Part shown: positions 42,877 to 51,468 of the stretch, piece after piece
How the letters are laid out: the number at the start of each line of letters is the position of its first letter
Position numbering within the stretch: the first letter of the stretch is position 1
Assembly (NCBI GenBank): GCA_963665975.1
Contig: OY762508.1
Coordinates: forward strand, 3,658,001-3,722,000
From: G963665975 sp963665975
Lineage (GTDB): Bacteria > Bacteroidota > Rhodothermia > Rhodothermales > Bin80
Direction: 5' to 3'
Length of the DNA stretch: 64,000 nucleotides
Translations under genes and position numbers: made by a program
Notes under the pieces: model-generated
Told to the model about the DNA's origin: nothing
What the model saw: the letters and a program-made list of their open reading frames with translations, nothing else
Databases searched by the model: none

Positions 42877-44370
42877 CTATCCCTCGCGCATAATATGGTC
42901 ACCGATGCGTAGCGCCTGCGCAGCAATTGTCAGCGCCGGGTTCATAGCTCCAGACCCGGGAAAGAAGGAGGCGTCTACTACGTACAGGTTCGCAATATCG
43001 TGCGTGCGGCACCACGGATCGAGGACCGACGTGGCCGGGTCCTTGCCGAATCGAAGAGTGCCACACTGGTGCGAATTGGTCGCAATGCCCATAGGTTCCG
43101 TGAACACGACCGGATATCCTGCACGCTTCATGATGGTGGTAGCCCTCCGCACGAGTCGTCGATGCGTAGTCGTATTATTTGGCTTCCAGTGGATGCAGAT
43201 CTGCCCCGATGATGTTACGGTCACCCGGTTGTTGCGGTCAGGGAGATCTTCCGACATCACCCACCAGTCCATGCTGCGGTCAGCAAGAGCACCAAGCACG
43301 GCACGCGGCCACCGGGGCCGCATGGCTTTTAGCATCGCACTCTTGACCTTCCCGACAATCTGGAGATTGCCAAGCGGATAAGGCCAGTCAGGTCCCCTGA
43401 GATAGTAATCGTTAAGAGACAGCGTCTTCTGATACGTGGCCGTATTGCGATGGAAGGGGCGCACGGCGAGCAATCCTGTGTTGTTGTGGACCATATAGTT
43501 GCGTCCCACCAGACCTGATGCATTGGCAATACCGCCGTCGGCGGACTGCAGGAGCAGCGCTGCCGAATTAACTGCCCCACACGAAACGACGAAGCAGCCG
43601 GCGCGAATCCGCCGGCGCTCCCCTGCGCAGTCCACCTCTACAGACGCGATCTGTCGTCCTGATGCGTTTGTAAGCAGGCGCCGGGCCCGCGCCCGCGTGA
43701 GGATGGATACATCGGGGCTCTCCAGCGCTGGCCGAACACAGCACACGTCAGCATCGCTTTTGGCAAACACCTTGCATGGGTACCCGTCGCAGGTATGGCA
43801 TCGAATGCACCGTCCACCTGGCCGAAGGTCTATGCCCATCGGCAAATGAAAGGGACGGAGCCCCTGGCGCACAAATGCATCCGAAAGATGAGAGATTTCG
43901 GGTTCGTGAGGGATTTCCGGAAAGGGGTAGGGCGCCGAGCGCGCCGGCTCGGTAGGATCCTCCCCGGTGCGTCCATGCACCCGGTATAGCGTTTCAGCGC
44001 GCACGTACCATGGTTCGAGGTCATCATACGTGATCGGCCACGCGGGAGAGGTACCACCTTCGTGTTCGAGCGTATCGAAGTCTTCGCGCCGGAAGCGGGG
44101 AAGCGCTGCGCCGTACACCTTCGTATTGCCGCCCACGCAGTATTGCACTCCCGGCCGGAAGGTGCCGCCGCCCGCATCTCTCCAGGTTTCGCCCGCCTTG
44201 TAGCGGTGGCGCAGAAAGACGGAGTCCGCATCCCAATTCTCCGCTTCCTGCGGCAAGAATGATCCGCGTTCAACGAGCAGGATTCGCGCTCCCGTGTTAC
44301 GCAGGGCCCATGCCAGCGTCCCGCCGCCAGCACCCGTCCCAATGATTACTATGTCATAGGCATCGGACAC
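42877..44370 (-). CDS. GMC-type flavin oxidoreductase with Cys-rich insert
   Basis: A 497-residue glucose-methanol-choline oxidoreductase. The FAD motif is IIGTGAGGGTLAWAL at 9-23, with GGGTFRPGVQYCVGGNTKVYGAALPR, and the C-terminal catalytic segment has SHQCGTLRFGKDPATSVLD and GSGAMNPALTIAAQALRI. A Cys-rich segment RCIRCHTCDGYPCK, followed by VCC, sits near residue 190. Cysteines at this place bind an iron-sulfur cluster in some bacterial GMC dehydrogenases, but here that is only a possibility. It probably oxidises an alcohol for the aldehyde dehydrogenase gene upstream in the same transcript. Confidence 0.9.
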   Translation of the reverse strand: MSDAYDIVIIGTGAGGGTLAWALRNTGARILLVERGSFLPQEAENWDADSVFLRHRYKAGETWRDAGGGTFRPGVQYCVGGNTKVYGAALPRFRREDFDTLEHEGGTSPAWPITYDDLEPWYVRAETLYRVHGRTGEDPTEPARSAPYPFPEIPHEPEISHLSDAFVRQGLRPFHLPMGIDLRPGGRCIRCHTCDGYPCKVFAKSDADVCCVRPALESPDVSILTRARARRLLTNASGRQIASVEVDCAGERRRIRAGCFVVSCGAVNSAALLLQSADGGIANASGLVGRNYMVHNNTGLLAVRPFHRNTATYQKTLSLNDYYLRGPDWPYPLGNLQIVGKVKSAMLKAMRPRWPRAVLGALADRSMDWWVMSEDLPDRNNRVTVTSSGQICIHWKPNNTTTHRRLVRRATTIMKRAGYPVVFTEPMGIATNSHQCGTLRFGKDPATSVLDPWCRTHDIANLYVVDASFFPGSGAMNPALTIAAQALRIGDHIMREG

Positions 44371-44561
44371 CGAGCTACGCCTTCAATTCAGGAGAATATT
44401 GCGTGCACTTAGCCGCGTTGCGTCCCGGCGTTCCCCATGTGTTCAGGACTTGACGTGCTAGTACAGCTACAGGAGTGGTTACCGTATCCATACAGTTGCA
44501 AACTTCTGATCCTCTGGGGTTTCATCGGTACGGGGATGCCCCTGCATAAGGCGTGCACGAA

Positions 44562-46046
44562 TTATAGCCACGAATGGGTATGTGGACCGAGATGGAGTTG
44601 GATCGTCTTTAGCTCGGTGAATTCATCGATAGAGAATCGACCCAATTCTCGTCCCAGGCCACTTTCGCGATAGCCGCCGAACGGCAACTCCGGGTAGCTA
44701 TCCATGAAGCAGTTTATCCATACCGTGCCCGCTCGGATGCCGCGACTGACCTGGAAGGCCGTATCTACATTTGTGGTCCAAACACCCGCGCTGAGCCCGT
44801 AGAGCGTGTCATTCGCGAGACGCACGGCATTGTCCCGGTCGTCGAAGGCCACGACGGACAGCACGGGACCGAATATCTCCTCTCTGGCGATGGCCATGTT
44901 TGGTGTGACTCCATCGAACACCGTGGGCTCGAAGAAGCGCCCGGTCTTTGACTCCATGCGCACGCCGCCGAGGCGCAGCGCAGCGCCTTCCTCCTGACCA
45001 GAGCGAACATAGGTCTGAATCTTGCGCATTTGCTCCTCATTGATGATGGCGCCGACCATGGTATCATCGTTCAATGGGTCGCCGACGCGAACCTCGCGGG
45101 CGCGAGCGATCACGCGCTCGGAAAAGTCCTGTGCGATAGAGCGCTCCACCAGCAAGCGGCTGCCGCTGTTGCAACACTCGCCCATGTTGAAGTAGACACC
45201 AAATACGACGGCGTCAAGCGCAGCATCCAGATCCGCATCGGCAAACACGATGTGCGGATTCTTGCCGCCAAGTTCCAATGACACCCGTTTGAGATTACCC
45301 TGTGAGGCACCCACAATGCGCTTGCCGACGGCGGTGGATCCCGTAAATGAAATAACATCCACATCCGGATGCTCAGCAAGCCGGGCGCCCGCGGGTGCGC
45401 CATAGCCGGTAACGATGTTTACAACACCGTCGGGAATGCCCACCTCGCACAGGATCAGGCCCAAGAGTACCGTAGTCCCCGGAGTTAGTTCACTGGGTTT
45501 GACGACAGCCGTACATCCAGCAGCCAACGCATACGGGAGCTTCTGGCTGATGATCAGCAATGGGAAATTCCAGGGCGTAATCATGCCTGCGACGCCCGCA
45601 GGCTCGCGCAGCACGAAGCCCAATTTGTCTTTCCCCAATGTGTTGTAGGAGTCGCCGTGCGCATGGCGGGCAAGTGTGGCCGCGTAGTGCCAGAGGTCGA
45701 CGGTGGCGTCCATTTCGCCACGGGCCTGCGTGATAGGCTTGCCACTCTCCAATGCCTCGATGGTGGCCAATTCCTCCTTGCGAGAGGCTATCGCGTCGCC
45801 GACCTGGTGCAGTAAGCGGGCTCGGTCTTTTCCGGACATGCGCGGCCATGGGCCGTGATCGAAGGCTTCGCGTGCCGCCGCGACGGCAAGATCCACGTCC
45901 GTCGTATCGGATAGCGGGTAGCTGTGCACCGGCACGTCATGGGCCGGACTTGTCGTTTCGAAGCGTGCACCACGGGTCGCTTCCGTTGGGCGGCCGCTGA
46001 TGAGCATTTTCATGCTGACCGGATGTGTGCGAAGCGTAGGTGGCAT
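44562..46046 (-). CDS. NAD-dependent aldehyde dehydrogenase
   Basis: A 494-residue ALDH-superfamily enzyme close to betaine-aldehyde/gamma-glutamyl-aminobutyraldehyde types. It has ITPWNFPLLIISQKLPYALAAG, FTGSTAVGKRI, the catalytic Glu in LELGGKNPHIVF, and the active-site Cys in NMGECCNSGSRLLV (two adjacent Cys, GECC in place of GQxC). The end LPFGGYRESGLGRELG is typical. The first eleven residues are poorly conserved, so Met12 (46013, MKMLISG) may be the start. It lies between two GMC oxidoreductases on the same strand, consistent with successive oxidation of an alcohol to an acid. Confidence 0.93.
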   Translation of the reverse strand: MPPTLRTHPVSMKMLISGRPTEATRGARFETTSPAHDVPVHSYPLSDTTDVDLAVAAAREAFDHGPWPRMSGKDRARLLHQVGDAIASRKEELATIEALESGKPITQARGEMDATVDLWHYAATLARHAHGDSYNTLGKDKLGFVLREPAGVAGMITPWNFPLLIISQKLPYALAAGCTAVVKPSELTPGTTVLLGLILCEVGIPDGVVNIVTGYGAPAGARLAEHPDVDVISFTGSTAVGKRIVGASQGNLKRVSLELGGKNPHIVFADADLDAALDAVVFGVYFNMGECCNSGSRLLVERSIAQDFSERVIARAREVRVGDPLNDDTMVGAIINEEQMRKIQTYVRSGQEEGAALRLGGVRMESKTGRFFEPTVFDGVTPNMAIAREEIFGPVLSVVAFDDRDNAVRLANDTLYGLSAGVWTTNVDTAFQVSRGIRAGTVWINCFMDSYPELPFGGYRESGLGRELGRFSIDEFTELKTIQLHLGPHTHSWL

Positions 46047-46067
46047 AGCGCTGTGTGCGAACCAGGA

Positions 46068-47672
46068 TTAGGACGTGCCTCCCTGTTTGATCATATCGGC
46101 GCCCTTCTCGCCGATCATGATTGAGGTGGCCTGCGTATTTCCACTAATGAGACGTGGCATGACTGATGCGTCAATCACTCGTAGATGCTCAAGGCCACGT
46201 ACGCGGAGCTGGTTATCAACGACGGCCATAGGGTCATGGCCCATCTTGCACGATCCTACGGGGTGATAATCGTTCTTCGACCAGGTACGAATGTAGCTCG
46301 CAATCTCCTCATCGGTCTGCACATCTGGTCCGGGCAGTCGCTCCCGCGCTATGAGCGGCTGGAAGCTCGGCGCGGAGAGGATCCGGCGGCCCCACTTGAA
46401 GCCTTCGATGGAGATCTTCAGATCATAAGGATCACTCAAGAAGTTGGGATCTATGGCCGGTGGTTCCGTGGGATCCGCAGACCGGAGCGTGACACTCCCA
46501 ATGCTTTTCGGACGCAGGTTGCACGTGTTGATCGTAAGGCCATGGCCTTTCATGCGCAGGCGTCCGTGGTCCACGACATAGGCTGGCAGGCAGTGGATCT
46601 GTATGTCCGGCGAGCGGATGTTCTCGCTGCTTTTGACAAAGCAGCCGGCCTCGGCTACGCAAGCAGTCACCGGTCCCGTCTTGTATAGCAGGTACTGCAG
46701 GCCGTGCCGGATGGCGCGGTCCCACCGGTCGTGGCCGTTGTAGCTTACCGGCTGGCTGGACTCGGCTGCGATGTAGACATCCATGTGGTCCTGGAAATTA
46801 CGACCCACGCCAGGAAGGTCATGATGCGCGACGAGACCATGTGCACGGACATCGTCGGCTGGTCCGATACCTGAGAGGAGGAGAAGCTTGGGTGAGTTTA
46901 CGGCACCGCCGCTCAGGATGACCTCGCGTTCCGCGTGTACACGCTGCATATTGCGACCTTGCGTGAGGTACTCGACACCTATGGCGTGGCCCTTGTCGAG
47001 CAGTACGCGTGAGGCAAGCGCCCTCGTGACAACGGTCAGGTTTGTGCGCGTCTTGAACGGATGAAGGAACGCCGTGGCTGCGCTCTCGCGGCGCACATTG
47101 CGTTGTGTGACCTGGTAGTAGCTGACGCCTGCCTGCTGTGCGCCATTCAGGTCGGGGTTGTACGGAATGCCGACTTCCTGCGCAGCACGCACGAAAGCCT
47201 TCGTGAGTACATTGTGCTGCGTCTGGTCCGCCACATTCAGAGGACCGCCCTGGCCGTGATAATTGTCGACAAACCGCTCGTTGTTTTCTGATGCCCGGAA
47301 ATACGGCAGAACATCCTCGTAGCCCCATCCCTGATTGCCCAGCTCCAGCCATTCGTCGAAGTCCAGACGATGCCCCCGGATGTAGATCATGGCGTTTATG
47401 GAGGTGCTCCCGCCGAGTGTTCTCCCCTGGGGGTAGTGCATTGCGCGATTGTTGACGTGCTTCTGCGGCTCGGTGCGAAAACCCCAATTGACACTGTCTC
47501 CCGTGAGCTTTGTGAAACCGGCCGGCATATGGATTAGCGGGGAGGAGTCGGGACCACCGGCTTCGAGTAGCAGGACGCGGATATCGGGATCTTCACTCAG
47601 CCGGTTGGCGACTACGCAGCCGGCTGCGCCTGCTCCGACGACGATGTAATCGTATGTTGGCAAGCCTGCCAT
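46068..47672 (-). CDS. GMC-family choline dehydrogenase-like oxidoreductase (BetA-like)
   Basis: A 534-residue FAD enzyme resembling BetA and related alcohol dehydrogenases. Motifs are YIVVGAGAAGCVVANRLSE at 9-27, the GMC signature 1 PQGRTLGGSTSINAMIYIRGH, signature 2 GAVNSPKLLLLSGIG, and the C-terminal catalytic His segment HPVGSCKMG with the final DASVMPRLISGNTQATSIMIGEKGA. Choline is one candidate substrate, given the nearby ALDH of betaine-aldehyde type. However, BetA-like enzymes act on many alcohols and the enoyl-CoA and CoA-transferase genes argue for a carbon source. The stop is 21 bases from the ALDH start. Confidence 0.92.
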   Translation of the reverse strand: MAGLPTYDYIVVGAGAAGCVVANRLSEDPDIRVLLLEAGGPDSSPLIHMPAGFTKLTGDSVNWGFRTEPQKHVNNRAMHYPQGRTLGGSTSINAMIYIRGHRLDFDEWLELGNQGWGYEDVLPYFRASENNERFVDNYHGQGGPLNVADQTQHNVLTKAFVRAAQEVGIPYNPDLNGAQQAGVSYYQVTQRNVRRESAATAFLHPFKTRTNLTVVTRALASRVLLDKGHAIGVEYLTQGRNMQRVHAEREVILSGGAVNSPKLLLLSGIGPADDVRAHGLVAHHDLPGVGRNFQDHMDVYIAAESSQPVSYNGHDRWDRAIRHGLQYLLYKTGPVTACVAEAGCFVKSSENIRSPDIQIHCLPAYVVDHGRLRMKGHGLTINTCNLRPKSIGSVTLRSADPTEPPAIDPNFLSDPYDLKISIEGFKWGRRILSAPSFQPLIARERLPGPDVQTDEEIASYIRTWSKNDYHPVGSCKMGHDPMAVVDNQLRVRGLEHLRVIDASVMPRLISGNTQATSIMIGEKGADMIKQGGTS

Positions 47673-47683
47673 ACTGAGAGTCC

Positions 47684-48448
47684 CTACTGTCCCTTGTACG
47701 CAGGCGGCCGTTTTTCCCGGAAACTTGCTGCGCCATGCTGTGCGTCCCTGGTAGTAGCGGCAAGTGCACCTGCTAGCGCCTCAGCGGATGTCTCGCCCCC
47801 CGCGATCAGCTCTTTGGCCAACTGGACAGCCACCGGTGCGTTCTCTGCAATGCGATTGGCCAGGCTGTGCGCTTCCGCGAGAAGCCCGGTCAGGGGGTAT
47901 ACGTGATTTACGAGGCCCCAGCGCTCAGCCGTTGTCGCATCTACGCGGCCACCACCCAGAATCATTTCCTTGGCACGCGCAGGTCCAATTAGTGCAGGCA
48001 ATCGGACCGTTCCGCCCCACCCGGGGACGGTGCCAATGGTGACTTCAGGCATGGCGAAGGAGGCTTCTGTGGAGGCCAGTCGGATGTCGGCGGCCAGCGC
48101 GAGCTCCAGGCCGCCACCAAATGCGAAGCCGTTTACGGCGGCGATCAGCGGCACGCGGAGCCGTGCGATGCGATCCAGAACACGTTGCCCCTCCCGGATC
48201 CATTTCCGCCACATGTCGAGCGGTTGGAGTGCGGACCAGGCGTGAATGTCAGCCCCAACGGAAAAGGCGCGATTTCCACGGCCGGTCAGAATCGCCACAC
48301 GCACGGTTGTTCGGTCTTCGATCAGAGTCACGGATTCCTCCAACCCGCATAGCATGTCGGGATCGATGGCGTTCAGCTTTTCCGGACGCGCCAGCGTGAT
48401 GGTGGCGACTGGGTCTTCAATGGTTACGCGCACCTTGGATTGCGCCAT
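47684..48448 (-). CDS. Enoyl-CoA hydratase/isomerase family protein
   Basis: A 254-residue crotonase-fold protein. Oxyanion-hole segments are NRAFSVGADIHAW and VNGFAFGGGLELALAADIRLA. Only one of the two hydratase glutamates is clear, in FAMPEVTIGTVPGWGGTVRLP, where the second position, usually another Glu, reads Gly/Trp. It may be a hydratase, isomerase or other crotonase-fold enzyme. It lies 10 bases from the CoA-transferase gene and 11 bases from the BetA-like gene, clearly in one transcript. Confidence 0.9.
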   Translation of the reverse strand: MAQSKVRVTIEDPVATITLARPEKLNAIDPDMLCGLEESVTLIEDRTTVRVAILTGRGNRAFSVGADIHAWSALQPLDMWRKWIREGQRVLDRIARLRVPLIAAVNGFAFGGGLELALAADIRLASTEASFAMPEVTIGTVPGWGGTVRLPALIGPARAKEMILGGGRVDATTAERWGLVNHVYPLTGLLAEAHSLANRIAENAPVAVQLAKELIAGGETSAEALAGALAATTRDAQHGAASFREKRPPAYKGQ

Positions 48449-48458
48449 ACTTGATCAC

Positions 48459-50045
48459 CTACGATCGAATGAGCTTAAGTCCCATGGGCTCTGGATGAAA
48501 GAGTTGCGCGTCCATAGCCTTCAGGCGCGGGCTCACGCGCAGGGGTACGGTTGTCTGCCCGCGCACGTCACGGTCCAGATCTATCCCGGGAGCGATTTCG
48601 ACTACTTCCAGACCATCTTCTGTGAGACGCAGCACGCAACGCTCGGTGATATAGGTGACCTGCTGCCATTGGCGAAGTGCGCGTGGACCGCTGAAGGTGA
48701 CATGCTCCACGTCAGGGACGATCTTTTGAATCTTGCCTTCACGCTCAATACGCATCCGTCCGTCAGAGGCGGATACACGAAGACCGCCTGTCGCAAAATA
48801 GCCCAGAAAGACAATGTGTTTGACTTGGGCCGTAATATCGATAAATCCACCCACACCTGCGGTGATGTGCGGTCGTGCGCCCAGTCTTGACACGTTCACG
48901 TCACCGTTGTGACCGATTTCGAGGAACGAGAGCATGCTGCGGTCGAAGCCGCCGCCATGGAAATAGGTAAACTGATCGGGCGAGGCCATGATGGCCCTTG
49001 CGCCGGCCGCACAGCCGAATTGAAAATCCAGTAGTGGCATGCCGCCGACGGCGCCTTGCTCGATGACCCAGGTCACGTCATGCGCGTGGCCTTCTTCGAA
49101 CAGTATGCGTGGCACGAGCGCCGAAATCCCGAACCCCAGATTCACGACATCGCCTGCGCACAGTTCCATTGCCGCACGGCGTGCGATGACCTTGGCGGCG
49201 CCCCATTCAGCAGGGGCGAAGCTATCGTCAGCAGGGCTGATCTCGCCGCTGATGGCGGGGTCGTACCGAGTCTGTGTCGTTTGCATCTGGTCGGGATCCA
49301 CAACTACATAGTCGACGACGACGCCCGGAACACTAACGCGTTGCGCGGGGATAGACCCTGTCTTGACGATACGCTTGACCTGGACAATTACGGTTCCGCC
49401 ATTGTTGTGTGCGGCGAGTGCCTGGTCGTATACGCCAAGTGGCGCACCTTCATGCTCCGACGACACGTTGCCTTCTTCGTCTGCGGAGGTACCCCTGATC
49501 AATGCGGCATCCACTGGAATCGACCGGAAGAAAAGCCAATCGTCCCCATCGAAAGACACGCGCGTCACCACATCTTCCGTGGAGCACACGTTCATGCGTC
49601 CGCCCATCAGGTGAGGGTCCACGAACGTGTCCATGCCTACCTTTGTGAGGATGCCGGGGCGCTTGGCCGCCGCCTCACGGTGCATGTGGAAGAGGATCCC
49701 GCTTGGAATATTATAGGCCTCGACACGGTCCTCGCGTATCATCCGCCAGATTTTGGGAGACGGCATCGATGACGGGCCACTGGGCAGCGATCCTGCAACG
49801 ACACGCTTTAGCAGACCGTCCTCTGCCAGATGGTCGATTCCGTCGATGCCGTACATGTCGCCGGCGGCAATCGGGTGGAGTGTAGTAAGGCCAGTGGGGG
49901 ATCCCGTCTTCCTGAACCTGGCGCCGATGGCTGCAAGCATGGCGTCCGGACAACCCAGTCCACTGGACGCGCTTACTGTGATAGTCGCTCCGTCCCGAAT
50001 CAGGCGTGCGGCTTCTTCAAGGCGGACCACCTTAGTCTTGCGCAT
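48459..50045 (-). CDS. Fused acyl-CoA:carboxylate CoA-transferase
   Basis: A 528-residue family I CoA-transferase with alpha and beta halves in one chain, as in propionate or acetoacetate CoA-transferases. The catalytic Glu is E329 in WVIEQGAVGGMP. Other family blocks are SGLGCPDAMLAAIG at the start, FVDPHLMGGRMN, GTSADEEGNVSSEHEG, and VNLGFGISALVPRIL at the beginning of the beta half. It would activate the acid made by the aldehyde dehydrogenase, using an acyl-CoA as CoA donor. It is translated before the enoyl-CoA hydratase gene. Confidence 0.92.
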   Translation of the reverse strand: MRKTKVVRLEEAARLIRDGATITVSASSGLGCPDAMLAAIGARFRKTGSPTGLTTLHPIAAGDMYGIDGIDHLAEDGLLKRVVAGSLPSGPSSMPSPKIWRMIREDRVEAYNIPSGILFHMHREAAAKRPGILTKVGMDTFVDPHLMGGRMNVCSTEDVVTRVSFDGDDWLFFRSIPVDAALIRGTSADEEGNVSSEHEGAPLGVYDQALAAHNNGGTVIVQVKRIVKTGSIPAQRVSVPGVVVDYVVVDPDQMQTTQTRYDPAISGEISPADDSFAPAEWGAAKVIARRAAMELCAGDVVNLGFGISALVPRILFEEGHAHDVTWVIEQGAVGGMPLLDFQFGCAAGARAIMASPDQFTYFHGGGFDRSMLSFLEIGHNGDVNVSRLGARPHITAGVGGFIDITAQVKHIVFLGYFATGGLRVSASDGRMRIEREGKIQKIVPDVEHVTFSGPRALRQWQQVTYITERCVLRLTEDGLEVVEIAPGIDLDRDVRGQTTVPLRVSPRLKAMDAQLFHPEPMGLKLIRS

Positions 50046-50057
50046 CGCGGCTATCGC

Positions 50058-51074
50058 TTATTCATACTGCACCTTTATGCGCTGGCCGGTCTGCGCGGAT
50101 TCGCGCACAGCCAGTGCGACGGCCAGTGACCGCACTCCGTCCTCTGCGGTTGCTGCAGGTTGGCCACGGCCATCAACTGCACGGTTGAACACCCGCACCG
50201 CACGGGTATAAAGGTCTTCGGGAGGCGCCAGTGTGACGGTTTCATTTCTGCCTGATCGCCGAAGGTAAATGCGACCGACCGCCCGCTGGGTCATTACGTC
50301 TTCGGCAAACAGTGAGCCGTCTGTGCCATGGACCTGCAGGCCGGTACCGGCATAAGCGATGGTGAATGCATCATGAAACTGTGCCAGGACGCCGCCGCGA
50401 AATCGCATTACTCCCATGACGGAATCTTTCAGGCCCTCGTCGGCGAGTCCCTGGCTCGCTGTAAACGCGGTCACCTCCTCGACTTCGTCATCAAGGATAA
50501 ACCGCAAGGTATCCGTGTCGTGCACCGTGATATCCAGCGTGACTCCGCCGCCGGCATCGGGATTCTTGATCCGCCATGTGCGCAGGTGCTCGGGAAGACT
50601 CACAGCGTGAAAGACACGCGCCGCGAGCGGTTTCCCGATTGCGCCATCCTTGATAAGGCCGCGCAGCCGCCGGTGAGTTACCGCATTGCGGAGATGATGA
50701 TTCGTGCCCATGACCACGCCAGCACTACGGCAGGCAGCAACCATTTCCAGGGCGTCGGAGAGCGTGAGGGCAAGCGGCTTTTCGCAAAGCACGTGCTTAC
50801 CAGCCTTGGCCGCGGCCAGCGTTTCCCCCTTGTGCCGTTCGTTCGTTGTGCTAATGTAGACAATTTCTACTGCGGGATCGCTCACTATGTCTTCGACGCG
50901 GTCGTAGCAGCGAACAATGCCATGTTCGTGCGCGAAGTGCCGTCCGCGACGCGCTGAGCGGCTCATAAGGGCGGCCACATGGCTGCGGGGTTGCGCATTG
51001 ATTGCGCGCGCCATGTATTCTCGTGCAATAGTGCTGGCCCCGATGATTCCCCAGCCTTTCGTGTTGTATGGCAT
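50058..51074 (-). CDS. Gfo/Idh/MocA-family oxidoreductase
   Basis: A 338-residue NAD(P)-dependent sugar or polyol oxidoreductase. The dinucleotide motif is WGIIGASTIAREYMARAI, the catalytic EKPL motif is LCEKPLALTLSDALE, and the second domain has GGGVTLDITVHDTDTLRFIL with Asp and His. It begins the minus-strand cluster, 12 bases upstream of the CoA-transferase. The enzyme type does not fit an acyl-CoA pathway directly, so the substrate may be a cyclic polyol or sugar-derived compound. The gene is divergent from the TonB receptor gene. Confidence 0.9.
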   Translation of the reverse strand: MPYNTKGWGIIGASTIAREYMARAINAQPRSHVAALMSRSARRGRHFAHEHGIVRCYDRVEDIVSDPAVEIVYISTTNERHKGETLAAAKAGKHVLCEKPLALTLSDALEMVAACRSAGVVMGTNHHLRNAVTHRRLRGLIKDGAIGKPLAARVFHAVSLPEHLRTWRIKNPDAGGGVTLDITVHDTDTLRFILDDEVEEVTAFTASQGLADEGLKDSVMGVMRFRGGVLAQFHDAFTIAYAGTGLQVHGTDGSLFAEDVMTQRAVGRIYLRRSGRNETVTLAPPEDLYTRAVRVFNRAVDGRGQPAATAEDGVRSLAVALAVRESAQTGQRIKVQYE

Positions 51075-51468
51075 GGTTTTTCCTACACATTTCCGACTAA
51101 TAAAGTTAAGAGAGTACGAATGCCTTTAGGCAAGGTCAAGGTAATTGTAGACTTTGTTTAACAAGTGAAGGTGGCTCATTACGCCTGGATTCGAATCGCC
51201 TGGGGCGCAGGCAAACATGGCCTGTCGCATGCCCGGATGCCTGCCATTTGGAGAAATTCGGGATATAATGATTCATATGTAAACTTTGTAATTATAATAA
51301 TTTAATTAGCTCAAATAAAACATAGAGTAAAGCCAATGTTAAAAAATCATTACATTATCCGGTGTTTCCAATATATTCATCTGAGTTCCGTAATCAACGC
51401 CCCCGCCGTCCGCTGTGTCTAGCACAGCGAAATAGCCCTGTTTTCTCCAACTGGTCCCCGTTTTGCGT
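51075..51468. other. 394-base divergent spacer with an AT-rich island
   Basis: No gene is seen. Bases about 51255-51350 are strikingly AT-rich (for example gtaattataataatttaatt) compared with the GC-rich surroundings. A near-identical element, GTAGACTTTGT at 51147-51157 and GTAAACTTTGT at 51279-51289, occurs twice in direct orientation. It resembles the Bacteroidota -7 box TAnnTTTG but with one extra base. The region probably holds promoters for both the catabolic cluster (leftwards) and the surface operon (rightwards). Confidence 0.5.

Noticed and set aside
44371..44561. Possible small gene or RNA between the aldehyde dehydrogenase and GMC genes
   Set aside because: No conserved frame, cloverleaf or strong hairpin; only a short GGGG/CCCC pairing is seen.
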